Origin: Glandiceps talaboti
Lineage: Eukaryota; Hemichordata; Enteropneusta; Spengelidae
Length of the DNA stretch: 64,000 nt
Assembly: GCF_964340395.1 (NCBI RefSeq)
Contig: NC_135571.1
Location: 9,362,953-9,426,952 of the forward strand
Direction of reading: 5' to 3'
The translations under genes were made by a program, and so were the position numbers. Numbering within the stretch: position 1 is the first letter of the stretch; every line of letters starts with the position of its first letter. Below the pieces are notes generated by a model that worked only from the letters and a program-made list of their open reading frames with translations, ran no database searches and was not told the DNA's origin. Of this stretch, positions 13,001-22,567 are shown piece after piece.

Positions 13001-15974
13001 CCAATGTTCCAAACCTTATCAAAAACACTGATTTTTTTAGTGAGATATTCATGCTAAGAATTGTCTAGATGCACTGACAGTTCTTTTGTAGTTTTCAATG
13101 TTACATTGTATAATAATACCAGTTGTCAGTGAAAGTGTGATTGTATGATAGTTGCTTTTGTATTGTGGCCATATTATCATACATTACCTGCTAGATGTTA
13201 AATTTTGATGCTGGTAACTGAGCCTTCGATTTAATGAGATAGACGCAAACTAAATATATTATTCTTTGATCAATGTGGTAGATTACATTGGATTACAGAG
13301 GAACCGCTATCACATGACCCACTCATATAATCTATTGTTCTTCAATGTGGTAGATTTCACAAGTGGATGATAGTGGTTCCTCTGTTGTACAATTCTAATC
13401 ACCCTGTGATCAACATAGTGTAAACATTGGAAGTCCCAAAACAACTGCAAGTTTATGAAACTCTAATAAAGTAGTTTCCAGAGACGCCGCCCTACTGAGA
13501 CTATAATTAAACCAACATCCATTCAATAGCTTATCACTGTTCTATCAACGTGTTGCGACAATAGTTTTAGTTTGTGTCTATCTTAGTAAACGGAAGTCTT
13601 TATTACCAGTGAGAGTAATATGTACATGTATCCATTTTGATGTATAAGTCTCACATAATATAGTTGTTCATTTCACATTTTTAATATAAATATTGTGTAT
13701 TCATAATATGTACATCTCTTTTTTACATTCCCATTACTATATGATAATAATGTATACAACTTTGGGTTTTGAAAGGGAATATCAGATGAAATTTACCATG
13801 TTTTCATTTCAGTTTCCACAATAATGTTTCTAGACCGTCGACAGTCGCTCGCGCCTTTTTTCCCCTACGTTTTATCTAAATTTAAGTTGTTGCCGCGCTC
13901 CAATCCTGTGCAATACTACTATAATCGCATACTGATATCAAGGGCTGTATGCGATTATAGTAGTGGTGCGCCGAATCGGAGCGCAGCGACAACTTAAGTT
14001 TAGATGAAACGTAGGAAAAAAATGCGCGAGTGACTGTCGACTGTCGACTGTCTATGATATTTCAAGTTTATGTAAAACTGAAGTCTTGTAAACTATGAAT
14101 AAACTAGAAGTAATCCCATTGGTCAATTCAGGATAATTGTAATGTCAAGATAACGAATATTCATGAGGTCGCTTACATTAATCTGACACCTAGGAACTTA
14201 CCAATAATAATCTTTCTTACATCAATGTGGCAGCTAGGAACTGGCCAATAGGAGAGTGTCTTACATTGTACATTCACCAGACAGCTAGAAACAAACCAAT
14301 GAGATGGTGCTATGTATCAATGTGACAGTTAGGAACTAACCAATAGGAATCTGTCTCACCTCAATATGATAATTAGGAACTAGCCAATAGGAATCTTTCT
14401 TACTTCACTATGACATGAACTAACCAATAGGAATCTTTCTACTTCAATATGACAGGAACTAACCAATAGGAGTCTTTCTTACTTCAATATGACATAAACT
14501 AACCAATAGGAATCTTCTTACTTCACTGTGACAGGGACTGACCAATGAGATGATGTGTATTACATCATCAAATCATTAACTATTCATATCTCCCTACACA
14601 GGCAGTAGAATTGGATGATGGAGTGATTTGTATGAATTGTCGAACACTGGGATCTGAGGCACCACGAGTACAGTCCTTTAGTAGTGACAAGGGAATGACA
14701 TTTACTAGAGCAGAGATTGTGGAAGAATTAGTGGAGCCAGGATTTACTGTCTGGATTCCTGGTGTTAAAAACTTTGGTGGTTGTCAGGTAATAATCATTC
14801 TATTTTTTTATTCTATTTCTTTGAATTTGTTGAATAAATGATGACTAGTCCAACTACAGAGAATGTACATTTCATGGGAAGGCCAGAATGTACATTTCAT
14901 GGGAAGGCCAGAATGTACATTTCATGGGAAGGCCAGAATGTACATTTCATGGGAAGGCCAGAATGTACATTTCATGGGAAGGCCAGAATGTACATTTCAT
15001 GGGAAGGCCAGAATGTACATTTCATTATGATGTGAAGGCCAGAACTTGAGGAGATCTGTATAACTTTGATATAAAATAACAATGATTTGCTCCCAATGAA
15101 GTTGAATTTAAAACCTTTTATTTCTACTTTTCAGCCCTGCACAGCCAATCTTCATTGTCAATATAAAAAAAAAACAAGTTCTGGCCTTCCCATGAATGCA
15201 TGGCCAGCAATACTAAACTTCTTTTTACCTATTCCTGACAAAGGTCCTTTATGCAGGACTGAACCATAGAAATAAAATTTTTTAAATACAACCTCATTGG
15301 GAGCAAATTGTTCAATTTCTTGTTCGACACATTACTTCCACTCCACACTCTTCACATACATTACTATAGGCGTGCTTGAGAATAAGTCAACCATCTCGTT
15401 CTATTTTGACCATCTAGCATAAGCTAAAATGCTACTGCAGGTATAAACAACAAAAAGATAAAATAACAGTAAGAACAGTGAAAAGCTTTACAAGTTCAAA
15501 AGGAATTTATTTACATTTAATATTAATAACTTTTAATGTTTGACCTGTTACATTTTTCGCATGACTTTGTCTTTTAAATGAGAGGATGAGATGATGATTC
15601 CAATTACGTAATTATACCGTACATTTTCCTTACTACAGGGCAGTGTTCTTGGTTTCCCTGCTCCGGATGGTGTTCCTGATAGTCTTCCCAAAACATGGGT
15701 TGTCTTCTCCAATCCAGCTGATCGGGAAAAACGAATCAATCTTTCAGTACGACTGAGTGTGGATGGCTGCAAGACCTGGAGCTCACCATGGAAGCTGTGT
15801 CCTGGAGCAAGTGCTTATTCCGATTTAACGTATTTTGAAATGAACAATGACGACGGATCCCGGTGTCAAACATTTGCATGTCTCTACGAATGTGGTCCAA
15901 CCGACTACCCATATGAGAAAATTGTATTCCAGATGTTTACTTTGCAGGCTTTGTTAGAGGGTACGAAGCAATGA
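796..15974 (+). CDS. Exo-alpha-sialidase (NEU2/3/4 type), 3' part of the gene, exons with alternative exon 3
   Basis: Sialidases of this family remove terminal sialic acids from glycoproteins and gangliosides. Exons read by eye: 796-1025, 1735-1815, then either 6179-6357 or 12355-12530, then 14602-14787 and 15639-15974 (stop TGA). Every junction has AG/GT signals and a matching phase. Seen: TMNP followed by a hydrophobic strand, PGHGIQL, a GRLIVP strand, and Asp boxes SKDNGLTW, SDDGGQTW or SDDGGVTW, SSDKGMTF and a degenerate SVDGCKTW. Near the C-terminus are AYSDL, FACLYE and EKIVFQMFTL. From family knowledge, the Tyr of YSDL is the catalytic nucleophile, and the Arg of NCRT and the Arg before INLS match two residues of the arginine triad. 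The 5' exons with the FRIP arginine and the acid/base Asp lie before the window. No transmembrane segment is seen in this part. The C-terminus is compact, close to where vertebrate NEU2 ends. The family is clear; which vertebrate paralogue is closest is not. Confidence 0.9.
1049..1575. repeat. Large imperfect palindrome filling a sialidase intron
   Basis: GTGCAGCAGAAAACACTGCA near 1150 is matched by its reverse complement near 1433, and ACTCATGTGGC near 1208 by its complement near 1398. The element occupies most of the 709-base intron between two sialidase exons. The open frames on both strands here are products of this symmetry, not genes. Confidence 0.65.
1735..1815 (+). CDS. Sialidase exon with PGHGIQL motif
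   Basis: An 81-base phase 1-1 exon between TTTTGTAG and GTAGAC. It encodes PGHGIQLSSGRLIVPG, the strand that follows the Asp-box blade in NEU2-type sialidases. It was too short and split to appear as an open frame of its own. It ends in phase 1 (cca g), which both alternative exon 3 versions accept. Confidence 0.85.
2080..2188. repeat. (AATG)n microsatellite
   Basis: Near-perfect AATG/ATGA tetranucleotide run with a few GTATG interruptions, in the sialidase intron. Confidence 0.95.
4548..4840 (+). mobile_element. tRNA-derived SINE
   Basis: The 5' part looks like a degenerate RNA polymerase III promoter: GATGGTCTAAAGGGTAGAGT at 4553 (box A region) and GGTTCGAGCC at 4599-4608 (box B), about 40 bases apart. 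The 3' part, ATTGTAAAGTGCTTTGACTA near 4770 followed by AAAGTGTTATCTGAGAACTA, resembles the conserved tails of many deuterostome SINEs, which match LINE 3' ends. The remaining 150 bases are the SINE body. It lies in the sialidase intron in sense orientation. Confidence 0.75.
4845..5012. repeat. 25-bp minisatellite
   Basis: About seven units of 25 bases (TTGAAAATTCAACGATTTGC plus AGACC) with single-base variants, starting right after the SINE tail. The array may have grown from the SINE insertion boundary. Confidence 0.9.
5117..6178 (+). repeat. Decayed upstream copies of the exon 3a acceptor region
   Basis: The true acceptor reads TATTTTATTCTAG/GTATATGGCC and then CTCAAAT. At 5113-5137 stands TATTTTATTGTAG/GTGCATGCCC and then CTCAAAA, and near 6035-6060 a weaker copy, CATTCTAAATGTATGGCC and then TGAAAAAAAC. 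Intron blocks such as ACCTGCCCAAGTCATA also recur (5935, 6070; weaker near 5325 and 5450). The copy at 5125 has no Asp box and reaches a stop, so it is probably not a working exon. The segment also holds a long A-rich run at 5810-5900. Confidence 0.6.
6179..6357 (+). CDS. Sialidase alternative exon 3a (Asp box SDDGGQTW)
   Basis: A 179-base exon entering in phase 1 and leaving in phase 0, with acceptor ATTCTAG and donor CAG/GTTAGT. It encodes about 60 residues containing SDDGGQTW and ending SNEAQ, just before the AVELDDG strand of the next exon, where NEU2 has its catalytic Glu region. Vertebrate NEU2 has one Asp box at this place, so only one such exon is expected per protein. Decayed copies of its 5' end lie upstream (5125, 6047) and of its 3' end downstream (6.5-8.2 kb). 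Confidence 0.85.
6358..8160 (+). repeat. Tandem, decaying duplications of the exon 3a 3' end with its splice donor
   Basis: The exon end GACAAAACCATTCAATCTAA plus CGAARNCCAG/GTTAGTCTC is repeated near 6507, 6652 and 6793, with units of about 140-170 bases. Increasingly worn copies stand near 6966, 7170, 7918 and 8108, most keeping GGTTAGT or GATTAGT. Each unit also carries TAGTTGTTAGAAAATGA and CAACAAGATCCC blocks of intron sequence. The gradient of decay suggests serial tandem duplication of the exon/intron boundary. Confidence 0.75.
8371..8500 (+). mobile_element. Partial TIR element, family A (left part)
   Basis: TTGTGTGGTTCCGATAACAT followed by TCAATTTTAGAATAGGTTGG and GTGAGTGTCTAGTTCAGG matches the left half of the full copies at 22187 and 59317. 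The right half and its inverted terminus are missing. Confidence 0.7.
8500..9850. other. Sialidase intron without recognised feature
   Basis: No exon with a sialidase motif was seen. A short frame after TTTTACAG at 8996 stays open for about 37 codons, but it resembles nothing I know and has no donor in a sensible place. Confidence 0.5.
9861..10126. repeat. ~70-bp tandem repeat, about four units
   Basis: The unit contains GATGACATTAGTAACAAATT, then GTGTACAATACATAGGTCTG and AAGTCTGGTGATGTTAAC. Units vary from about 69 to 79 bases. Confidence 0.9.
10660..10945. mobile_element. Diverged element related to family B
   Basis: It shares GAGTCATGAATATTCA, TTTATGAAA and CCTGGAGTAGT blocks with the intact family B copy at 33606-33873, in the same order, but lacks the clean terminal repeats. 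Confidence 0.5.
11556..11672. mobile_element. Short palindromic element (family C)
   Basis: CATTGTATAGTCTCGCTGCC followed by AG at the left is matched by its inverse CTGGCAGCGAGACTATACA on the right, with a roughly 70-base centre. This is the structure of a MITE or a foldback element. Confidence 0.75.
11800..12125. mobile_element. TIR element family F, copy 1
   Basis: The left end has CCAGCCTTCAGTTTACTAAG and then ATAGACACAAACTAAA. The right end has TTTAGTCTGTGTCTATCGTA and then GAAAAGCGAAGGTT, the inverse of the left. A second copy lies at 13204-13615. Both lie in sialidase introns on either side of alternative exon 3b. Confidence 0.75.
12355..12530 (+). CDS. Sialidase alternative exon 3b (Asp box SDDGGVTW)
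   Basis: A 176-base exon with the same phases as 3a (1 in, 0 out), acceptor AATGCTTAG and donor CAG/GTAGGC. Its product aligns with 3a along its whole length; by hand about 28 of 59 positions agree, including FxxLHG, SDDGGxTWxVGG and the closing SNExQ. If 3a and 3b were both spliced in, 3b would be read in the wrong frame and stop after five codons (gag tat ttg gtg cta taa). This makes mutually exclusive use the simplest reading. Confidence 0.8.
13204..13615. mobile_element. TIR element family F, copy 2
   Basis: It shares with copy 1 the ends and the internal blocks TTCTTCAATGTGGTAGATT, ATAGTGTAAACATTGGAAGT and CAATAGCTTATCACTGTT. An internal duplication of the left portion makes it about 90 bases longer. 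Confidence 0.75.
13831..14055. mobile_element. GC-richer palindromic element (family D)
   Basis: TCGACAGTCGCTCGCGCC and CCTACGTTTTATCTAAATTT on the left pair with AAGTTTAGATGAAACGTAGG and GCGCGAGTGACTGTCGACTG on the right; the centre has TATAATCGCATAC and its inverse GTATGCGATTATA. The whole unit of about 220 bases can fold on itself. Confidence 0.8.
14170..14560. repeat. CCAAT-rich tandem array upstream of a sialidase exon
   Basis: About nine irregular units of 40-55 bases contain GGAACTAACCAATAGGAATC, then TTTCTTACTTCAATATGACA. Each unit carries one CCAAT core. The array ends about 40 bases before the exon at 14602. Confidence 0.8.
14602..14787 (+). CDS. Sialidase exon with NCRT and Asp box SSDKGMTF
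   Basis: A 186-base phase 0-0 exon with acceptor CTACACAG and donor CAG/GTAATA. It encodes AVELDDGVICMNCRT, whose Glu and Arg match the active-site Glu and second triad Arg of NEU2 by family alignment from memory, then SSDKGMTF and EELVEPG. It sits directly after a CCAAT-rich tandem array (14170-14560). Confidence 0.85.
14861..15044. repeat. 25-bp minisatellite with an inverted copy nearby
   Basis: Seven units of GAATGTACATTTCATGGGAA plus GGCCA. At 15180-15196 the sequence CTGGCCTTCCCATGAA is the inverse of the unit core. Both sit in the sialidase intron 14788-15638, so the transcript could fold between array and single copy. Confidence 0.9.
15639..15974 (+). CDS. Sialidase last coding exon
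   Basis: The acceptor is TTACTACAG at 15638. It encodes GSVLGFPAP, a segment with Arg before INLS (third triad Arg), a degenerate Asp box SVDGCKTW, ASAYSDL with the nucleophile Tyr, FACLYECG and IVFQMFTLQALLEG, then TGA. This order matches the C-terminal blades of NEU2/3/4. No convincing AATAAA signal was found in the first few hundred bases after the stop. Confidence 0.85.
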   Translation, partial: GSVLGFPAPDGVPDSLPKTWVVFSNPADREKRINLSVRLSVDGCKTWSSPWKLCPGASAYSDLTYFEMNNDDGSRCQTFACLYECGPTDYPYEKIVFQMFTLQALLEGTKQ

Positions 15975-17630
15975 ATTTTTTGAAAGAGTGACAGTTTAGT
16001 CACACTGATGTTATCAAGGTGTTATCAGACAGCATAGAATGCAAAAAAAAAAAAACCCGGCAAATCTTGGCTGATTTACAGATCAGTAAATTAAGTGTTG
16101 ATAAGACATTAAGAAAAGTAACACAAATTTCTGCACATTGATAAATCGATGAAATGATGGATTTTTTTTATCAAAATGATAAAATTAAACAACAAAAATT
16201 TGTGGCAGATTGATAGATACAGTCACTGTATAGTGATAAAGGTATTGGCAGCTCGATAAATAATTGGAGCTACTATTTGTTGAGAAAATTTTACAGAAAG
16301 TTACAAGCACCTTTATTGCTTTGTGTCATATGAATAGAAAATGCTAAGAAAGTATCAACTTACATGAAAATATTTTGACCAATTTACTGCATTTAGTTCT
16401 TTTAAAATAGTTTTACAAAAACAGATTTGATTGACATTAGTTGCTAGGATAGATATCCTTGTACAATTATACACATCCAGTTTTAGAAAGGTTTTCATTT
16501 TTGTTCCTAGATAGTTTGACAATTACTTGAAAGAAGAAGAAAACCCAGGCATGTTTCATTTGCATGATTGTGACTAGATTAATGTCAGTGCTGAAAACAA
16601 GTTTTTACAGGGCCAATATTCAGTCCCAGGTAAGTGTCTTGACACTTCCCAACATGTATCAAACCAATGTTTTCATGAATACTGTCCCCAAAAATGCAAC
16701 TATTTTCAAAAATACATTGACAGATTTCATTCCTGTATATTCATAATACTGTAGTCCAACATTAGGAGATAAAAAATATGTAATACTCTCTAAAATGGTA
16801 GTTTCATAGGTGCTTTATGAGCTCTGTGAGTCATCTACAGTTTCATAGATGCTCTATAAGCTCTGTGAGCAATGCTACATGGTCAAAGTCATCTAGCAAA
16901 ATAAGCATCATCAAAAAACGAACCCTATTTATATGCAGTTAAGGCCTTTAAAAGCAAAACAGTCAATCGCAATCATGATTGTTTACATGTTATGAAGTCT
17001 AGAAAGTTTGACTAATTTTATGAAGATTATGTTATTTTGCATCAGCGAAATGATTACTATGACAACAAATTATCAGTCTAGTCATTTACAATTTCATCAC
17101 AACATTTTCCATGTTTACATCACGCCCCCCCAAAAAAACCAATCCTCAACCCTCCCCCCCTTATCAAATGATGTACCCCTTAAGTGCAAAGGTCAACAAA
17201 AGCGAAACCATTTTGTTCTTGATTATTAGCGACAAAAAGAGTTTGTCTCTCCAAGTTGTAAAACACCACAAAGCTGAACAATTCATGAACATTTTCCTGT
17301 ACACTCTATATTAAAATATGGCACAATTGTACTTGAATTTCGTGTGCCAACCATTTCATAGATGAACCATTACTCCAAAAATTCATAATGTTATATATAA
17401 GACTAAGTATATAAAGCACTTCCATATCATGCCACATATATGCCTAGACCACTATTTCAGAGGGTAGAGCTTGAAAAGGTAAGAACACTTGAATTTGACA
17501 TTACTCGTTGAATTCATTGTATTTTAGACGATTTTTAGACATTTGATGATTTTTCAAAGTAGATAACACATAGGAGTATGTTGAAAATGAGTATACACAT
17601 TCTGTTGCACTAAAATGAACCGTATGTCGT
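15975..17630. other. Intergenic sequence after the sialidase
   Basis: AT-rich, with a short direct repeat GTTTCATAGRTGCTYTATRA and then GCTCTGTGAG at 16800-16870. No coding frame was recognised. Confidence 0.5.
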
Positions 17631-17637
17631 AACAGTG

Positions 17638-18135
17638 AATAGCACCCTCTAGTGGTGAAATGTTTGTTACCATTAAATTCAAACTTGATGCCTCAGTTTG
17701 TCGTAAGTTTTTATCAAAATAGCCTCATTTTTTACGCTTACCATTTTCACATTTCACATGTCACAAATCAAATTTGATCACTGTTGAATGACCAAATTTT
17801 GTTGAAGGCCGCCCTCTAGTGGCAATATATTACAGGAGTGGTCCATTCGATTCGTATATGAAATACACGTATGTTCATATCATTAGACATTTTATGAAAA
17901 GAGCACCAAATATTTCATGTTTACCAGGTACATTTTGAAATAAACCTTTTTGATCACAGCTGGATTTTTCCACATATTGAATGGCGCCCTCTAGTGGCTG
18001 GCTAGTGCAAGAATGACCAGACAAACTGAGCATCAATATGTTTAACAATAAGACCTTTTTTTCAATTTTCACCGTAAATATTCTTCACCTTATCAACTTG
18101 TTATACTTGTGGTGAAGGGCGCCCTCTAAAGGTAA
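17638..18135. repeat. Diverged ~150-bp tandem repeat with GCGCCCTCTAGTGG cores
   Basis: Four units, each with a core close to GCCCTCTAGTGG (17643, 17812, 17986, 18120), preceded by TTGTTGAAGG-like sequence and followed by CAATATAYTACARGARTGG and a GACCA block. CCCTCTAGTGG-type cores are common in animal repeats and resemble CTCF half-sites, but the arrangement here is a diverged tandem array. Confidence 0.65.
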
Positions 18136-18545
18136 TATACAACAATGGCCAGACTAAACATCAATGTCTTCATATATAAATAGTTCGATAAAAAAAAAAT
18201 GTGTTCCGTTTTCACCCTTGACATTTTACAACTGATCAAAGTCAATCAATTAATTTTTTGTCATTTGTATTGATTTACTTGGCTACTAACGTCATTCCAG
18301 TTGCTATGGTAACAGCATTTAATTAGTCATCACTCAAAAGTTTTGAAAGTTGTTAATACATGCATTTGGTAACCATGAGGGTTTGTATTTCATATTGCAA
18401 ACATATTTCAGCAGTGACTATAAAAAATAATGAATTGTAACCATAGTTACTGTCACGCTAGTATAGTTTATCAATATTTATTTATTTGTTTTCAACAAAT
18501 GCAACAGACTAAAGATTCTTTGTTGTTTGCAACCCTTTAAAGCTG

Positions 18546-18634
18546 GCTGTCAGATACATCGTGTCATTCTGCCCTCACTGGCCTCCTTTGACCGATGTGT
18601 GAGGGCGCCCTGTCATAGCGTACCTTACAGACTA
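18546..18634. mobile_element. Short palindromic element, family G copy 1
   Basis: The core reads CTGCCCTCACTGGCC, then CGATGTGTGAGGGCGCCCTG, then TCATAGCGTACCTTACAGAC. It is found again, inverted, at 33393-33498 and directly at 62802-62898. The outer ends CTGTMAGATA and GTACCTTACAG are inverted repeats. Confidence 0.75.
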
Positions 18635-18639
18635 CACTG

Positions 18640-19520
18640 TAAATTGATTTTTTTTGTCACTGTTTTGTTAGATTTAATGATTTACTCATAATATTGTACA
18701 CCCTGAACTGTATTGGATCATTAGTTGGTAGCTGTACACCTATGCTATAATAAATATTGGATCACTAGTTGTGAACACATTTGTGTTGCCGTACACATAT
18801 AGTACAATAAATTTACTCAAATTGATTTTTAGGTCCGCACCCTAAAATAATCACGATGTCAACTTATTACTTATACTACTTAAAGATCAAATCAACCTCT
18901 AATTGACATGTACAGTGTCTAATTATTGGTATTTTAATAATTTTCAGTGAATATTTTGTTTTGTGTCTGATCGAAAAAAATAATTCCCCAGTTATAGCGG
19001 CCGGCTGTGGACACGTCTTGTCACTCCGCCCTCAACGGCGTACTCCTAAGCAATAACTAGTATGACGTTCACTCTCCCTATGCAATGCCTTCTTTGCGGT
19101 CATTAACCCTCCTCAACTCAAGTGAAATGGGTTTTAACGAAGTGAAGGGAGAGTGGGCAACGACCTCAGGGATGCGCTGCATAGACAGTGTATTGAGTTG
19201 GCCCCGGGGGGCGGTTGGGTCGGGAAAGTGGTAGACCATGCGTGCGTGCGCCCAGTACAGCATACTGTACAGGCTACAAGGGCGCCAACTACGACGGATC
19301 TTTCAGTATACACAGCAATGATACGTGACTTGCAGTACATGTGTTTATAATCTATATATTCAGTCCATGTAACGATTAGTTTATTAACAACAATTTACGA
19401 CATAGTTACCAAATAACTGTGATCTTCCGTTTTTAGTTTTTAGTCCAGGGACAATTGAACAATGTTTCGTGGTAGGTTTATCAAAAATAAAGTTTGTAAC
19501 TTGAATGACAGCATTATCGA
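18640..19520. other. Intergenic, nothing recognised
   Basis: Contains GCCGGCTGTGGACACGTCTT near 18999, a likely family G fragment, and a GC-richer patch at 19070-19290. Open frames on both strands there have no recognisable protein features. Confidence 0.4.
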
Positions 19521-19521
19521 G

Positions 19522-19682
<161 letters not shown>

Positions 19683-20355
19683 TTCATGCCAGATGGGCTA
19701 GCTATGTGCTGAGAAGTAATATACGACTTTGGAACGCTGAAATATGAAAATTATAATTACAGCGATTTCAGTTTAAAAAATACAGTGTGAACAGACTGAC
19801 GTCAGTCTCTATCTATCAGCTTTGCCATGGCAACTGTTTATACACCAAAATCGTAACCCTAGTCTGAGCCGATGGCGGAATGAAGTTATCTACCTTTCTG
19901 TGGTCGTTACGGACAACTAGCTTACCATTGCATCTCTACCTGTAGCCCAGAGGCTATATCTGTGGCTATCTATCTCAAGATATATTTCACCACAGTATCT
20001 TCAGGTTCGAAGTCACAGACTACTCCACCTAATGATGGAATTATGTGCCTTCTTTTCACGTTACTCACACCGTGGATGTATTACTAGGCCTCCCTATAAT
20101 ACACCCATACTCACATTCAACAGCTAGCAACTAACCAATGTATCCCAATCATGCAATACAAACAGTGGAAATATGTGGCATAATTATTAATGGGATATGT
20201 TTGAAATATGTGTACGTACCAGGTAATTTTACAGCTATAAGTGCACGTCCTGTCTTAGTGGAATGTGAACCAAAAGGTCGGTTCTACGTAACATCCGGTA
20301 TACGTAAATAAGTTAATAAAATATGGATGATAGATGTCTGACAGTATCGCTATGA

Positions 20356-20642
20356 ATATTTCTAACCACAGTCACTTGTGAGCTAATATTCTATTCCAGG
20401 ATGGCAATAATATTCTATCCCAGGATGGTAATAATATTCTAGTCTAGGATGATCATAATACAAAATAATGACGCACAGTAAATTCCGGAGGAATCCCCAG
20501 CAACGGTATTTTTTGAACATCGTGTATACCTAATAACGTCATTATTTTGTGTTATGATCATCCTAGACTAGAATATTATTACCATCCTGGAATAGAATGT
20601 TAGCTCACAAGTGACTGTGTTTCTAGCATAAGTTAGAAATAT
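20356..20642. mobile_element. Long palindromic element (family E)
   Basis: Left arm ATATTTCTAACCACAGTCAC, then TTGTGAGCTAATATTCTATT; right arm ATTATTACCATCCTGGAATA, then GAATGTTAGCTCACAAGTGA, ending TTAGAAATAT. The inner arms GAATATTATTACCATCC and TATTCTAGTCTAGGATGATC also pair. The loop is about 60 bases. It is a foldback/MITE structure. Confidence 0.85.
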
Positions 20643-22186
20643 ATACTACCATATTACAGTATGTTGAGTTGTACAGGTTTAACGATTCGTCCTATGTTCC
20701 TTTATCGTTCATTCATTTAAAGGGACACACACTGAGTTTATACATTTCTGGGCGTAATTTTCTTTGCATATTGAAAACATACTCCCAGATTTTTGTTCCT
20801 AAAGCACACGTAACCATCACTTCCAATCGCCTGAAATAAAACACGGTATTAAGATATAACTTAACAACGATCCGATGACGTAATTTATTATACGTATCAA
20901 AAAAATGTCGAGGAATCCATACTATGCAATCAACTGTTCTAACAATGCCAGAAGACAATTGTAATGTTATAGAAGGCATGCATTGATATTAACATTATGC
21001 CAGAGTTTGATAATTGAGGTACATATGTTGACTGAAGCAGATTAGTTCAAATATGTTGTTCTAATAGTGGTATTTACTTGAACGACAATATGACGCACAT
21101 GATTCCCTGCTGACGTCACTCATCACGACACGGCACGGCACGGCACGATACCATAAACGACACCGCCAAGTTGAACTTGGTACCATGATTTATCATATGG
21201 GTGCACTATACAAGCCCGCCCTCTAGAGATAAAATTAACGAATCGATAAGTGGTTGAAGTTTGTTGATTTGTTGACCGGTTTTGACCAGGTGATATCATA
21301 TAATGTGTTGACGGAAGTAAGGCAACAATGACGTACGTTGGCGAATGTCCCGTATGCTAGACAAACAGACACTCCTTTAGAATCCTTACGGTACCGGGCG
21401 TACACCTCACTGCACATTCAGGAGAGGAGATATAGCTGACCAAGTCACCAACCTTAAAAGCTTGTGATTTACCGTCTTTGTCCCGTCTGCGAACTTAAGG
21501 TATGATATACTACATAATTACATTAGTTACAGACATAGCCAACTCTATTACACACAGTTGAAATATATATACACCTATCGTGTAATTCGTACTATACAGT
21601 GCAGTCTCAGGGGAGTCCATACAGTGATTCGCTTACTAGTTTTAACAATTGGCCAACTGAGATAGCTTATGGCTCTATGTACAGTATACTGTATGTATGT
21701 GTGTATGTGTATACACGTATGAGTATCTCAAGAGTGTAGTGTGAAGCAGGCCGTGCGCACATGGAATCAAAGTTGAAATGTTGGAATTCCAAATACTTCA
21801 GTAATTTATATGGCACTTAAGTTGGATTCACATAGCTAACTTATGCCGTAGTGTATACAAGCCAAAGTGGTGTAAAAATGAATATCGTATCTTTTAGCTA
21901 CTTATTGGTCAAATTAACATCTTCATTTTGTTAACTCGTTGTATATCGTGCTATTAAGTCGCGTTAAATATTCTGAAAAGCACTGTATAGTATGTGACGA
22001 CAATCACATATATCATGGAGTTGGGGAATTTTGTGACTGTGCTATGTACTAAATTAACTATTTGCATTCGTTTATATATTAACATAGTATATTTAATATT
22101 TAATATTTAATATTTGCTTTGTCATATTTCTGAATTATGTATTTTTCATATGTAGTTTTGTGTCAAAAAATATACTATATACATTA
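20643..22186. other. Intergenic, nothing recognised
   Basis: Contains a short CGGCA repeat at 21128-21150 and a TAATATT run at 22095-22115. No exon was recognised. Confidence 0.4.
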
Positions 22187-22567
22187 GCCTAATAAAAAAA
22201 GTTGTGTGGTTCCGGTTACACTCAATTTTAGATTAGGTGGGGTAGGTAGATTTTTTATTTCATTTTATTATATATTTTTTTCATGTGTGAGTGTCTAGTT
22301 CAGGTTTTCCATTGTTTTTCAAATGGTCTCTCTGTATTGTTTATTTCTTCCTATCAGATGTACAGCCATTACAGATTGGAAGAACAGTTTTATATTGTCT
22401 TTTTACGTTGATGTTAGAGTTTCCGCATCCACTATTTCTCGAGAGACTTCACAATTATTGCGATTTTAATATTTTTTTCTCGAATACGTAAAAAAAAAGT
22501 TTAGGGTCGGCAGTAAAAAACTAGGTGGGGTCGGGTAACCGGAACCAAACAATTATTTTTTCAGGCC
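22187..22567. mobile_element. TIR element family A, full copy 1
   Basis: Starts GCCTAATAAAAAAAGTTGTG, then TGGTTCCGGTTAC; ends GGTAACCGGAACCAAACAAT, then TATTTTTTCAGGCC, the inverse of the start. About 380 bases with no transposase, so non-autonomous. The same interior recurs at 59317. A clear target duplication could not be decided by eye. Confidence 0.85.

Noticed and set aside
20713-20979. An 88-codon minus-strand frame.
   Set aside because: No family resemblance, no splice context and no composition bias; kept as noise.
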